Shown: positions 9,091 to 18,867, counted from the stretch's first letter. The stretch is 64,000 nt of DNA from an uncultured Pelagibacteraceae bacterium (GCA_902582315.1 CACHRP010000001.1:62001-126000), one strand, 5' to 3'. Numbers and translations are program-made. The notes: generated by a model not told the origin, from the sequence alone.

Positions 9091-11825
9091 GCAAAGATCA
9101 AATAAACCTTCCAAAAACAGCTTTTTCAATGAAAGCAAATCTCCCATTGAAAGAACCTAAGATCGTTGAACATTGGAATAAAATCGATCTTTACAATTTA
9201 TTAAGAGAAAATAATAAAGGCAAAGAAAAGTTTGTTCTTCACGATGGGCCTCCTTATGCAAATGGCAATATTCATATGGGAACAGCTTTTAACAAAATTC
9301 TTAAAGACATAATTACAAAATTTCATCAAATGGATGGCAAAGACTCTGTATATGTTCCAGGATGGGATTGTCACGGTTTGCCGATTGAATGGAAAATAGA
9401 GGAACAATATAAAAAAAATAAAAAAAATAAAAATGACGTACCAGTCGTTGAATTTAGAAAAGAATGCAGAGAGTTTGCTAATAAATGGATCAAAGTTCAT
9501 AAAGAGCAATTTAAGAGGCTTGGAGTTGTTGGAGATTGGGAAAATTACTATTCTACAATGAGTTATGATGCTGAGGCTCAAATAGTAAGGGAATTAGGTA
9601 AATTTTTAAAAGAAGGTAGTTTATATAGAGGCTACAAGCCAGTTTTGTGGTCAACTGTAGAGAAAACTGCTCTAGCTGATGCAGAGGTCGAATATATGGA
9701 TCATACATCGGATACAATTTATGTTTCGTTTCCTATTCAAAAATCAAAATTAAAAAATCTTTTAGGTACCGAGGTAATTATCTGGACAACTACACCATGG
9801 ACGATACCAGCAAATAAAGCTTTAGCTTACAACAAATCTTTGAAATATGTTGTAATACAAATTAACGATAAAGGTGATTTTAACACAAGAAAAATTATAG
9901 TTGCAAAAGAACTTTTAAAAAGTGTAGTTGAGGATTGTAAAATTAACGATTACAAAATTATAAGTGAAATAAATGGATCCGATTTTGATGGAGTAGTTTG
10001 CTCCCATCCTTTTAAGAGCATAGGCTACAATTATGATATACCAATGCTTGAGGCAAAGTTTGTTACGACAGAACAAGGCTCAGGGATAGTACATTGTGCC
10101 CCAAGCCATGGTCCAGATGATTTTAATTTATGTTTAAATAATAATATTAAAGCTGTTGAAACAGTTGATGATGATGGAAAGTATACAAAACATGTTTTAA
10201 ATTTTGAAGGTATTCATATTTTTAAAGCAAACCCAATTGTTATTGAAAAGCTTAGAAATGAAAAAAATTTATTAGCGAATGGAAAACTAAACCACTCATA
10301 TCCACATTCTTGGAGATCTAAAGCTCCGTTAGTTCATAGAGCTACACCTCAATGGTTTATTTCTATGGAAAGCCATAAATTAAGAGATAAAGCTTTAAAA
10401 GCTATAGATGATACAGAATTTTATCCTGCAAAAGGGAAAGAAAGATTGAGATCAATGATCGAAACAAGACCAGATTGGTGTGTTTCTAGACAAAGAGTTT
10501 GGGGCGTACCATTGCCTATATTTATCTCTAAATCAGATGGTAAAGTTTTAGTAGATGAAGATGTGTTTGAAAATATTGCGTCTATCTACGAAAAAGAAGG
10601 ATCAGATTGCTGGTTTTCAGATGACCCTCAAAAGTTTTTAGGAGATAAATATAAAGCTGAAGATTTTGTTAAACTAAAAGATATCGTTGAGGTTTGGTTT
10701 GATAGTGGATCTACACATTCATTTGTTCTAGAAAAAAGAGAAGATTTAAAATGGCCTGCATCTATGTACCTAGAGGGATCTGATCAACATAGAGGATGGT
10801 TTCACTCTTCATTATTAGAATCTTGTGGAACAAGAGGCAGAGCTCCATTTGAAAGTATCTTATCTCACGGATTTGTGATGGATGGTAAAGGTTTGAAAAT
10901 GTCAAAGTCTTTAGGGAACCAGATCTTTCCTGAGGATATTCTAAAAAAATATGGAGCAGATATCCTTAGAGTTTGGGTGACTGCATCCGATTACTCTGAA
11001 GATTTAAGAATAGACTACTCAATTTTAGAGCAACATGCTGAAGCATATAGAAAGATAAGAAATACATTTAGATACTTAATGGGAAATATAAATGACAATT
11101 ATTCAGAGCAAGAATATGCTAATATCAATATTAGCAAACTTCCAGAACTCGAAAAATTAATGTTACACAAATTGTATATTTTGAATGAAAAATTTAAAGC
11201 AAATTTTAGAGAGTACAATTTTCATGTTTTGTACAAAGAATTATTAAACTTCTGCACTGTAGATCTTTCTTCATTTTATTTTGATATTAGAAAAGATACT
11301 TTATATTGCGATAAAAAAAATTCAGATAAGAGACAAAGTTGTATTTTAATATTAAATACGATATTGGACGCCTTACTAAAGTGGTTTGCACCAATTTTAT
11401 CTTTTACTACAGAGGAAATTTTCAGTCTTTTAAACAAAGATGAAAAAAATAGTATTCATTTAAAAAAGTTTCCAGAATTTCCAAAATCTTGGAAAGATGA
11501 TAAGCTTAACGACAACTGGAATAAAATAAATAAAATCAGAGATATAGCAAATATCAGTATTGAGGAAAAAAGAGCAGCCAAAACAATAGGATCTAGCTTA
11601 GAAACTGCAATTGATATCAGATTGACTAAGGATCTATATGATCTTGCAAAAAAATATGATTTTTCAGAAATATGTATAACCTCACTTGCAAATACTATTT
11701 TGGATGAAAATGCAAAAGACAACATAGAAGTAAAAACTTCAAAAGCAAACGGAAAAAAATGTTCTATTTGTTGGAAGATTAAAGAAGCAGAGTGTGAAAG
11801 ACACCCAACATGCAGTTTTAAATGA
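9087..11825 (+). CDS. ileS: Isoleucyl-tRNA synthetase
   Basis: Class I aminoacyl-tRNA synthetase charging tRNA-Ile, with an editing domain. At 912 residues it is full length. The HIGH-type signature is PYANGNIHMG near residues 56-65, and GLKMSKSLGNQ lies near 602-612. A C-terminal zinc-binding knuckle of CSIC...C...C type (CSICWKI, then ECERHPTC) closes the protein, as in bacterial-type IleS. It starts within the ribF stop region and overlaps lspA by four bases (ATGA), so the operon is tightly coupled. Confidence 0.98.
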   Translation: MSKDQINLPKTAFSMKANLPLKEPKIVEHWNKIDLYNLLRENNKGKEKFVLHDGPPYANGNIHMGTAFNKILKDIITKFHQMDGKDSVYVPGWDCHGLPIEWKIEEQYKKNKKNKNDVPVVEFRKECREFANKWIKVHKEQFKRLGVVGDWENYYSTMSYDAEAQIVRELGKFLKEGSLYRGYKPVLWSTVEKTALADAEVEYMDHTSDTIYVSFPIQKSKLKNLLGTEVIIWTTTPWTIPANKALAYNKSLKYVVIQINDKGDFNTRKIIVAKELLKSVVEDCKINDYKIISEINGSDFDGVVCSHPFKSIGYNYDIPMLEAKFVTTEQGSGIVHCAPSHGPDDFNLCLNNNIKAVETVDDDGKYTKHVLNFEGIHIFKANPIVIEKLRNEKNLLANGKLNHSYPHSWRSKAPLVHRATPQWFISMESHKLRDKALKAIDDTEFYPAKGKERLRSMIETRPDWCVSRQRVWGVPLPIFISKSDGKVLVDEDVFENIASIYEKEGSDCWFSDDPQKFLGDKYKAEDFVKLKDIVEVWFDSGSTHSFVLEKREDLKWPASMYLEGSDQHRGWFHSSLLESCGTRGRAPFESILSHGFVMDGKGLKMSKSLGNQIFPEDILKKYGADILRVWVTASDYSEDLRIDYSILEQHAEAYRKIRNTFRYLMGNINDNYSEQEYANINISKLPELEKLMLHKLYILNEKFKANFREYNFHVLYKELLNFCTVDLSSFYFDIRKDTLYCDKKNSDKRQSCILILNTILDALLKWFAPILSFTTEEIFSLLNKDEKNSIHLKKFPEFPKSWKDDKLNDNWNKINKIRDIANISIEEKRAAKTIGSSLETAIDIRLTKDLYDLAKKYDFSEICITSLANTILDENAKDNIEVKTSKANGKKCSICWKIKEAECERHPTCSFK

Positions 11826-12319
11826 CAAAATTTTTAAATAAAAAGATTTTTTTTTATTTTTTAATTTCAATATTAATTTTCACTTTAGATAGGATTTCAA
11901 AGATTTATGTTATAAATATCGCTGAAACTTATGGCAAAGTAGATATTTATCTAAATCAATTTATAAATATTATTTTAGTTTGGAATACAGGAATAGGGTT
12001 TGGATTATTGTCATTTGAAAAACAATTTATTTATAATTTGATAACATTAATAATTGTATTGGTTAATTTTGTAATTTTATACCTTGGTGTAAAGTCAAGT
12101 AATTTTAAAGGACTAATATTTTTTGTCATTTTGGGTGGATCACTTGGTAACCTATTCGACAGGCTTTATTATTCTGCAGTTCCAGATTTTATTGATTTAA
12201 ATTACAATGATTTTCATTGGTTTATTTTCAATGTTGCTGATATATTTATTTCATTTGGAATTTTATGCCTTATTTTTGTTGAATTATTTTTTAATAAAAA
12301 GGAAAAAATAAATGAATAA
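11822..12319 (+). CDS. lspA: Lipoprotein signal peptidase (signal peptidase II)
   Basis: Inner-membrane aspartyl protease that removes the signal peptide of diacylated prolipoproteins. Four hydrophobic segments are visible in 165 residues. The conserved catalytic region shows GGSLGNLFDRL and the C-terminal FNVADIFISFG, each with a catalytic Asp, and the N-terminal DRISKIY motif is present. It is downstream of ileS and directly upstream of a lipoprotein gene whose product is a likely substrate. Confidence 0.96.
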   Translation: MTKFLNKKIFFYFLISILIFTLDRISKIYVINIAETYGKVDIYLNQFINIILVWNTGIGFGLLSFEKQFIYNLITLIIVLVNFVILYLGVKSSNFKGLIFFVILGGSLGNLFDRLYYSAVPDFIDLNYNDFHWFIFNVADIFISFGILCLIFVELFFNKKEKINE

Positions 12320-12629
12320 TAAATTTTCAATTTTAATTTTAACTTTAATTATTTTAAGCTCTTGCCAAACTTTGCAAGATGGTCTGGCGGGAAAAAAAAA
12401 TAAAAACAGCGACGAATTTTTAATCGAGAAAAAAAATCCTCTTGAAATTCCACCAGAATTTGGTGAGCTGCCAGAGCCAAATAAAATAAAAGTAGAGGAA
12501 CAAGATCAAGCTGAAAAATTAGATAAAGATCTAGAAAAATTACTTAAAAACGATGATATTATAAATGATCCTCAAAGTATCGATAAGTCAGCTGAGGACT
12601 TTGTTCTTAAACAAATTAAAAACAATTAA
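12312..12629 (+). CDS. DUF3035-like outer-membrane lipoprotein
   Basis: Predicted small periplasmic lipoprotein: a type II signal peptide with lipobox LSSC near residues 15-18, then a hydrophilic chain. The segment DEFLIEKKNPLEIPPEFGELPEP, shown here as parts DEFLIEKKNPLEIPP and EFGELPEP, matches the pattern of alphaproteobacterial DUF3035 proteins (DEF-x-V-x3-PL-x2-PP-x-F-x-LP). Such proteins have been proposed as accessory parts (BamF) of the outer-membrane assembly complex; I recall this link only tentatively. It overlaps lspA by 8 bases. The 105-residue length is short but plausible. Confidence 0.7.
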   Translation: MNNKFSILILTLIILSSCQTLQDGLAGKKNKNSDEFLIEKKNPLEIPPEFGELPEPNKIKVEEQDQAEKLDKDLEKLLKNDDIINDPQSIDKSAEDFVLKQIKNN

Positions 12630-13789
12630 TGTTAACAAAAAATATCCGTCTTAAAGAATTTGGTATTAAAAAAAATAAGAATCAAATTAAATATAGATTA
12701 CTAAAAGCTTTAAATTCTTATAAAAATCATAAGCTTATAAAAAGTTTCTCAAATGATTATTCTTATGATTTTTCAAAGCAACAAATAAAAAAATTTGAAA
12801 AGTTTAATAGTTATAATTTAGTTGGAATGGGAGGTTCATCCTTAGGAACTAAAGCTATTTACAATTTTCTAAAGCCTAAAGTAAAAAAAAATTTTACTTT
12901 TATAGATAACCTAAATTCGAGGAAAGAACATCATTCAAAAGAAAAGAGATTAAATATAATTATTTCAAAGTCGGGAAATACCCTAGAAACAATATCGAAT
13001 TACTCTGCAATAAAGAATCAAAGAAATAATTTATTTATATGTGAAAATTCTAACAATTATGTAAGGTCTCTTGCAAGAAAACTTAATTGTCAAATAATTA
13101 ATCATAAAAATTACATAGGAGGCAGATATTCAGTACTTTCTGAGGTCGGAATGTTACCATCAATTTTTATGGGCTTAAAACCTGAAAAATTTAAAAATTT
13201 CAATAATCTTATTAAGAATAAAAATTTTATTAATTCATTATTAGACAGTGTAGTATCTACAATATATTTTTTAAGTAAAAAAAAATACAATTCCGTCATT
13301 TTGAATTACGACGAACTTTCCCATGATCTGTTTGCTTGGTATCAACAGTTAGTTGCCGAAAGTTTAGGAAAAAATTCTAAAGGAATTTTACCTATGGTTT
13401 CAAGTATGCCAAAAGATAATCATAGTTTAATGCAATTATACTTAGACGGTCCTAAAAATTGTTTTTTTACTTTTTTTGATGTTAATGATCATAGCGGTCA
13501 AAAAGTAAAAAACTCACAATTATTAAATTCTTTTAATTATTTAAAAAATAAGAATTTATATCAAATTAAATCAGCTCAAAAAAAAGCTACAGAAAATGTT
13601 TTTAGAACTAAGAAAATTCCTTTTCGAAGTTTCAAAGTTTTACTGCGTTCGGAGGAGGCTTTGGGAGAGTTATTTACTTTTTTTATGCTAGAAACTATTC
13701 TTTTAGGAGATGCGATGAAAGTAAATCCTTTTGATCAGCCTTCTGTAGAATTGATAAAAACAGAGACAAAAAAAATTCTTACAAATTAA
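12629..13789 (+). CDS. pgi: Glucose-6-phosphate isomerase
   Basis: Interconverts glucose-6-phosphate and fructose-6-phosphate. Sugar-isomerase motifs are clear: GMGGSSLGTKA near residues 66-76, ISKSGNTLETISNY near 112-125, GGRYSVLSEVGM near 160-171, and the C-terminal NPFDQPSVELIK. At 386 residues it is much shorter than the ~550-residue enterobacterial form but fits the compact Pgi type. The start codon overlaps the preceding stop (TAATG). It converges on rsmD and shares its TTAA stop with it. Confidence 0.93.
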   Translation: MLTKNIRLKEFGIKKNKNQIKYRLLKALNSYKNHKLIKSFSNDYSYDFSKQQIKKFEKFNSYNLVGMGGSSLGTKAIYNFLKPKVKKNFTFIDNLNSRKEHHSKEKRLNIIISKSGNTLETISNYSAIKNQRNNLFICENSNNYVRSLARKLNCQIINHKNYIGGRYSVLSEVGMLPSIFMGLKPEKFKNFNNLIKNKNFINSLLDSVVSTIYFLSKKKYNSVILNYDELSHDLFAWYQQLVAESLGKNSKGILPMVSSMPKDNHSLMQLYLDGPKNCFFTFFDVNDHSGQKVKNSQLLNSFNYLKNKNLYQIKSAQKKATENVFRTKKIPFRSFKVLLRSEEALGELFTFFMLETILLGDAMKVNPFDQPSVELIKTETKKILTN

Positions 13790-14346
13790 AGTTTTCCAAA
13801 AAATATTCTTGATAATCCATAAGTTCTTTCTAAAATTATTTTATAATTAATTGGAAATTCATCTTTTGTCTTTTTATTTCTGTGAATTATTAGCAAACCA
13901 TTATGTTTCAAAATTTTTTTTTCAAAAATTAAACCTAATAATTGGTTTATTTTATCCTCTTTGTAAGGAGGATCCATAAAAATTATATCAAACTTAATTT
14001 TATGATTAATATTACTTATGAAGTTAAAAACTGTTTCATTAAATATTTCCATTTGATTGTTACAATTTAATGAGTTTAAGTTCTTTTTTAAAATTTTATA
14101 CGCAGGTAAATAGTTCTCACAAAAAATAACTTTCGATGCCCCTCTTGATAAGCATTCAAGTCCAAAAGAACCCGATCCTGAATATAGATCTAGTATCGAT
14201 GAATTTGAGATTTCATTTTGAAATAAATTTGAATGTTTTAAGATATTAAATATAGACTCTTTAACCATATCTCTTAATGGTCTGGTATTTTTATCAGCTG
14301 GTAAAATAATTGTTTTATTCTTAAATTTTCCAGAAATTATTCTCAT
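13786..14346 (-). CDS. rsmD: 16S rRNA (guanine966-N2)-methyltransferase RsmD
   Basis: Methylates G966 of 16S rRNA in the small ribosomal subunit. The start MRIISGKFKNKTI and the RPLRDMVKESIFNIL segment are typical of RsmD. SAM-binding motif DLYSGSGSFGLE lies near residues 53-64 and catalytic DPPY near 125-128. At 186 residues it has family length. It follows purD by two bases and ends convergently with pgi. Confidence 0.94.
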   Translation of the reverse strand: MRIISGKFKNKTIILPADKNTRPLRDMVKESIFNILKHSNLFQNEISNSSILDLYSGSGSFGLECLSRGASKVIFCENYLPAYKILKKNLNSLNCNNQMEIFNETVFNFISNINHKIKFDIIFMDPPYKEDKINQLLGLIFEKKILKHNGLLIIHRNKKTKDEFPINYKIILERTYGLSRIFFGKL

Positions 14347-14348
14347 AT

Positions 14349-15608
14349 TTAAGTAACCTTGTAAGCAATATCTTTTCTAAAAAAACCACCTTTCCAATCT
14401 AGATCATTCAAAATTTTTATAGCTTTATCTTTAGAATTTTTAAAATTTTCAGTAGTCGCTATGACATTTAATACTCTCCCACCAATTGCTAAATATTTAT
14501 CGTCTTTAATTACAGTTCCTGCATGAAATATGTATTCATTTCTATCAATTTTGAGATTTTTTAAACCATTAATTATTATATTTTTTTTATAACTATCTGG
14601 GTATCCATTTGAACATAAAACTATACATACACTTTTTTTATTCTTCCACTTTATGTCTATATCTTGTAATTTTTTATTACAACAAGCTAAGATTATTTCT
14701 GCCAAATCAGTATCTAAAATTGGTAAGATGGTTTGACACTCAGGATCACCCATCCTTACATTAAATTCTATCAGATATGGTTCATTTTTGACTATCATTA
14801 AGCCTATATAAAGAAACCCAGAATAATTGCTACCAAGTTCTTTAATGCCATTTAATGTTGGTTGAATTATTTTTTCATTAATTTTTTTATCTAAATCATT
14901 TGTATAGAGTCTTGAAGGCGAGTATGCACCCATACCCCCAGTGTTTTTGCCGGTGTCATTCTCACCAACTCTCTTATGATCTTGTGCTGTTTGGAAAAAT
15001 TTATGTGTTTCTCCATCAGAAATAATAAAATAACTCATTTCTTCTCCAATCAAAAACTCTTCTATTAAAACACAATCAGCTTTTCCAAAACGTCCGCCAA
15101 ATATTTCTTTCACTGCTGTTTTTGCATCATCTTGATTTTTGCAAATATAAACACCCTTTCCAGCCGCTAGCCCATCCGCTTTAACAACAATCGGATATTG
15201 AATAGAGGATAAATAATCTAATGCTAATTCTTCCTCATTAAAAATCTCAAAATTAGATGTTGGTATTTTGTACTTTTTGCAAAGCTTTTTAGTAAAAGTT
15301 TTTGATCCCTCTAATTGAGAACTAATTTTATCTGGACCAAATATTTTTATTTTTGTATTCTCAAAATACTCAACAATGCCGTCTACAAGAGGTTTCTCTG
15401 GCCCTACGATAACTAATTCAATTTTTTTTTGCTCGCAAGTTTTACGAATTTTTTCAAAATCTGTTATATCAAGATTTATGTTTTCAGCGATTGCCTCCGT
15501 TCCAGCATTCCCAGGAAAACAAAATATTTTTTTTACCAATTTTGACTCTTTTAGTTTAAAACAAAGCGAATGTTCTCTTCCCCCACTTCCAATAATTCCA
15601 ATGTTCAT
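14349..15608 (-). CDS. purD: Phosphoribosylamine-glycine ligase (GAR synthetase)
   Basis: Second step of de novo purine synthesis, an ATP-grasp ligase. The start is set at the ATG at 15608, giving MNIGIIGSGGREHSL, the canonical N-terminus; an in-frame ATG at 15623 would add only five residues. Further motifs are VVKADGLAAGKGVY near residue 145, ENDTGKNTGGMGAYSP, and FNVRMGDPECQ in the C-terminal ATP-grasp region. At 419 residues it is full length. It is the first of a two-gene run with rsmD and is divergent from the small DUF2093 gene. Confidence 0.97.
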   Translation of the reverse strand: MNIGIIGSGGREHSLCFKLKESKLVKKIFCFPGNAGTEAIAENINLDITDFEKIRKTCEQKKIELVIVGPEKPLVDGIVEYFENTKIKIFGPDKISSQLEGSKTFTKKLCKKYKIPTSNFEIFNEEELALDYLSSIQYPIVVKADGLAAGKGVYICKNQDDAKTAVKEIFGGRFGKADCVLIEEFLIGEEMSYFIISDGETHKFFQTAQDHKRVGENDTGKNTGGMGAYSPSRLYTNDLDKKINEKIIQPTLNGIKELGSNYSGFLYIGLMIVKNEPYLIEFNVRMGDPECQTILPILDTDLAEIILACCNKKLQDIDIKWKNKKSVCIVLCSNGYPDSYKKNIIINGLKNLKIDRNEYIFHAGTVIKDDKYLAIGGRVLNVIATTENFKNSKDKAIKILNDLDWKGGFFRKDIAYKVT

Positions 15609-15630
15609 ATATATTTTATACAACTAAATA

Positions 15631-15810
15631 ATGAAAAATAAATTAGCTAAATTAAAATATATGCCAAATAACTTTGAAATAATCGAAAATGGTGATCATG
15701 TTATTTGTGCGGTTTCAGGAAAAGAGATAAAACTTGAAAAACTTAGCTACTGGAACGTTGAATTGCAAGAAGCTTATTATTCATACGTAGAAGCTTCAAA
15801 AAAAAGATAA
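15631..15810 (+). CDS. DUF2093 family small protein
   Basis: A 59-residue protein of unknown function. The stretch from about residue 12, with GDHVICAVSGKEIKLEKLSY followed by W-N-V-E-L-Q-E-A-Y, matches the DUF2093 signature (G-x2-V-x-CAV-[ST]-G-x2-I-x-L-x2-L-x-YW-x-V-x2-QEAY), a family I know mainly from alphaproteobacteria. It carries one Cys and no membrane segment. It is alone on the plus strand between purD and the lipid A acyltransferase. The family match, rather than length, makes it convincing. Start alternatives are the ATG at 15631 or the one at 15661. Confidence 0.85.
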   Translation: MKNKLAKLKYMPNNFEIIENGDHVICAVSGKEIKLEKLSYWNVELQEAYYSYVEASKKR

Positions 15811-15821
15811 AAATCTATAGA

Positions 15822-16685
15822 TTATAATCTCCATTTATTATGCGTCCAGATCCACTGTTCTGGATTCAACAATATTTTACGTTCTAACCAATTATTTAGT
15901 TTTTGAGTAATGCTTTTAACATTTTCTTCATCACCAAAATAAATTGGATCTTCAATTATCATATCAAAAAAAATTTTGTCCTTTCTTTGGATATAAATTG
16001 GTACAACTGGACATTTATATTTTTTTACCAATTGCCCTGGAATGGTAGTTGTGTAAGTGGGATTATTAAACAAAAGTAGCTTATCACCCTCAGAAACACG
16101 TTGATCAATCATCAAAGCTATAGAGTTATTTTCTGAAAATGATTTTATAATTTCTCTAACTCCACCAATTCCTTTTTTTATTTGGTTTTTACAAATAAAA
16201 TTTTTTCTTAAATTTTCCATTGTTTTATTTAAAAAAAAATTATTTAACGGCCTATAAATTGCTGAAAGTTTAATACCTGACAATTCTAACTGCATAGCCA
16301 TTAGTTCAAAATTGTTAAAATGACCAGAAATAAAAACTACTGGCTTACCATCTCTTTTGATTTTTTCTAATATTTCAATACCTTCAATATTGATAAATTT
16401 TTCCAATTTTTTTGATCTAAATTTTTCTATGTACATGTACTCGGAAAATATTCTTCCATAATTTTCCCACATTTTTACTGTTAAATTATCGATATCATTA
16501 TTGCTTATGTTTGGTAAACAATTTTGAATATTTTTTTTTATTATTTTTTTTGATCTAAAAATAGGTCCAAAAATAGATCCTATTTTCGCACCTAAATTTG
16601 AAGCATTTCCGTACCCTATCAACTTAAATATTAAAAAGAGTAATTTAATAAATAAATATTCAATAAAATATTTTATACTTTTCAT
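15822..16685 (-). CDS. Lipid A biosynthesis (KDO) acyltransferase, LpxL/HtrB family
   Basis: Inner-membrane acyltransferase that adds a secondary acyl chain to Kdo-lipid A. The catalytic H-x4-E motif is seen in GHFNNFELMAMQLELSG near residues 120-136, after an N-terminal hydrophobic anchor. DQRVSEGDKLLLFNNP and the terminal PEQWIWTHNKW motif are also typical. At 287 residues it is near family length. It overlaps lpxK by 4 bases and closes a lipid A module. Whether it is equivalent to LpxL or LpxM cannot be told from sequence alone. Confidence 0.9.
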   Translation of the reverse strand: MKSIKYFIEYLFIKLLFLIFKLIGYGNASNLGAKIGSIFGPIFRSKKIIKKNIQNCLPNISNNDIDNLTVKMWENYGRIFSEYMYIEKFRSKKLEKFINIEGIEILEKIKRDGKPVVFISGHFNNFELMAMQLELSGIKLSAIYRPLNNFFLNKTMENLRKNFICKNQIKKGIGGVREIIKSFSENNSIALMIDQRVSEGDKLLLFNNPTYTTTIPGQLVKKYKCPVVPIYIQRKDKIFFDMIIEDPIYFGDEENVKSITQKLNNWLERKILLNPEQWIWTHNKWRL

Positions 16686-17617
16686 TTTTTATCTAGGATA
16701 AAGTTATTAAATTCAGTTTCGTTATGTATTTCTAATTCCATTTCAATAAATCTGATATCATTTCTGAGTTCTTTTTTTATTCTTAGGTAATCTTTCTCTG
16801 TGGTAATTATTTTTGCTTTATTTTTATCAGCAAATTTTTTAATAACATTAATATCCTTTTTATTGTAATCATAATGATCTGGAAATGAAAAAGATTTCAG
16901 TATTTTAAAATTATTTTCCTTTAAAGTTAAGTTAAAGTTTTCTGGATTTCCGATTCCAGAAAATACAACATAATTTTGAGAAATATCAAACTTATCTAAA
17001 GCTTTAAGCTTATAATTACTTTCGTAAATTTTAATATTTTTATTGATTTTAAAAATTTGTTCTCTTTTCTCTTCATTATTAATATCTGCACCATTTAAAA
17101 ACACTATGTCAAATTTTTTTATGGAATCAATATTCTCCCTTAATGGTCCTGCCGGTATAACCCATCCGTTACCAATCCAAGTATTTGAACTAAAACAACA
17201 AATTTTAATATCATAGCTAATAGACTTATCTTGCAAACCGTCATCAAATACAACAATCTGAAAATTTTGTTTAATAGCCTCATTTAAGCAATCTTTTCGA
17301 GAGCCTTTGGCTATAAGATTTGTTTTATTTTTAATTAATAATTGCTCATCTTTTTGCTCATTATAAAACTTTTTAGCAACAACACTTTTAAATTTTTTTT
17401 CGTTTAGCATATTATTGATTTTAATTGAAAGAGGAGTTTTCCCAGTGCCCCCAACATAAATATTACCGACACAGATGGTTTTTATATTAGAATTTTTAAA
17501 ATTCTCACCACTTTTGAGATTACTAATTAGCGTTACAATCTTTGAAAATGGAAAGAGTAAAATTGCAAAAAAATCGGGCTTTTTTTTATCCCAAAATTTT
17601 GGTTTATTAAAAATCAT
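16682..17617 (-). CDS. lpxK: Tetraacyldisaccharide 4'-kinase LpxK
   Basis: Phosphorylates the 4' position of the tetraacyldisaccharide to give lipid IVA. The P-loop VGNIYVGGTGKTPLSIKI lies near residues 51-68, and VVFDDGLQDKSI and WVIPAGPLREN carry further family motifs. An N-terminal hydrophobic stretch (FFAILLFPFSKIVTLI) is the membrane anchor. It overlaps waaA by 4 bases and lpxL by 4 bases. At 311 residues it has usual length. Confidence 0.95.
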   Translation of the reverse strand: MIFNKPKFWDKKKPDFFAILLFPFSKIVTLISNLKSGENFKNSNIKTICVGNIYVGGTGKTPLSIKINNMLNEKKFKSVVAKKFYNEQKDEQLLIKNKTNLIAKGSRKDCLNEAIKQNFQIVVFDDGLQDKSISYDIKICCFSSNTWIGNGWVIPAGPLRENIDSIKKFDIVFLNGADINNEEKREQIFKINKNIKIYESNYKLKALDKFDISQNYVVFSGIGNPENFNLTLKENNFKILKSFSFPDHYDYNKKDINVIKKFADKNKAKIITTEKDYLRIKKELRNDIRFIEMELEIHNETEFNNFILDKK

Positions 17618-18867
17618 TTTGCTAAAGCTTTGTTAATCTCTTTTATTGTATTAAAAAAAACACTGTCACCTAATTTTTTTACTTTTTTCACAACCGATTT
17701 TGTTTTGGTTTTACTTGTAAATAACTTATCAATACTCTTACATAAGCTTTTATCGTTTACTACTTTTGTAGATAATTTAATTCTATCTAAGTAATTGTAA
17801 ATATTTTTAAAGTTATGAACATTAGGTCCGTGCAGAACATTACAACCATGCCTTACAGATTCCAAGGGATTTTGACCACCGTGATTAACTAAAGATCCAC
17901 CAATAAATACTATTTTAATAAGATTAAAAAATTTTTCGGTTTCTCCATAAGTGTCTACCAAATATATGTCTAAATCTGAGGGGACTTTACTTTTCCAGCT
18001 ATGTTGATGTACTTTCAAATTTTGATCTTTGATCATTCGAACAATTTCAGCTGATCTATCAATGTGTCTTGGGATAATAATAGTAAAAAAATTTTTATAT
18101 TTATTTTTCAAGTTTTTATGCACTTTTAGACAAATTAATTCTTCTCCTTCATGGGTGCTTGATGCACACCAAGTTTTTTTACTTAAAATAATATTTTGAA
18201 TTTTTGTGGGTAAAGAAAGATTTTTATTTTTATTCTGTACAAATTTTAAATTACCAAAAAATTTTATATTTTTTACTTTAAAGTATTTTAAATATTTTAC
18301 TGTTTCTTGATTTGAAACAAGGGATTTTTCGAAACACTGGAAAATTTTTTTGCTAAATTCTCCTAATTTTTTCCATCTATTGAAAGACTTTTTAGTAATT
18401 CTTGCATTTAGTAGAAATATTGGAATTGATTTTTTTTTTAAATTTAAAAGCATATTTGGCCAAATTTCTGAGTCTATAAAAATTGCTAGGGAAGGACTCC
18501 AGTAATTTATAAATTTTTTTGATATATGGTTTGTATCTATTGGATAAAATTGATGTATTGTTTTTTTAAACTTAAACTTCTTTAAAACATTCGTAGAACT
18601 TAAAGTTGATGATGTAATTAATATTTGATCTATTTTTTTATTTTCTTCTAATTTAAAAACTAATGGAATTATACTTGAAATTTCACCAACACTTGCTCCA
18701 TGAAACCAAATCAATTTTTTTTTTATTTTTTTCTTTGAAAAAATACAAAACTTTTCTTTAAATCTCTTTAAATCTTCTTTTTTTTTAACAATTCTTATTA
18801 AAACTATTATTGGTGATAGTATGAAAATTATATTTATTAAGGTTCTATAGATAAATAATACCATCAA
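17614..18867 (-). CDS. waaA: 3-deoxy-D-manno-octulosonic-acid (Kdo) transferase
   Basis: GT30 glycosyltransferase that adds Kdo to lipid IVA. N-terminal hydrophobic segment (about residues 3-23), then WFHGASVGEISSIIPL with the catalytic Glu, LITSSTLSSTNV, FIDSEIWPN and the C-terminal donor-binding GGSLVNHGGQNPLE followed by LHGPNVHNF. At 417 residues it is full length. It overlaps the upstream ABC transporter gene and lpxK by 4 bases each. Whether it adds one or two Kdo residues cannot be read from the sequence. Confidence 0.95.
   Translation of the reverse strand: MMVLFIYRTLINIIFILSPIIVLIRIVKKKEDLKRFKEKFCIFSKKKIKKKLIWFHGASVGEISSIIPLVFKLEENKKIDQILITSSTLSSTNVLKKFKFKKTIHQFYPIDTNHISKKFINYWSPSLAIFIDSEIWPNMLLNLKKKSIPIFLLNARITKKSFNRWKKLGEFSKKIFQCFEKSLVSNQETVKYLKYFKVKNIKFFGNLKFVQNKNKNLSLPTKIQNIILSKKTWCASSTHEGEELICLKVHKNLKNKYKNFFTIIIPRHIDRSAEIVRMIKDQNLKVHQHSWKSKVPSDLDIYLVDTYGETEKFFNLIKIVFIGGSLVNHGGQNPLESVRHGCNVLHGPNVHNFKNIYNYLDRIKLSTKVVNDKSLCKSIDKLFTSKTKTKSVVKKVKKLGDSVFFNTIKEINKALAK

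Noticed and set aside
9201-9581. Minus-strand open frame inside ileS
   Set aside because: It lies wholly within the well-conserved ileS coding sequence and resembles no known protein.
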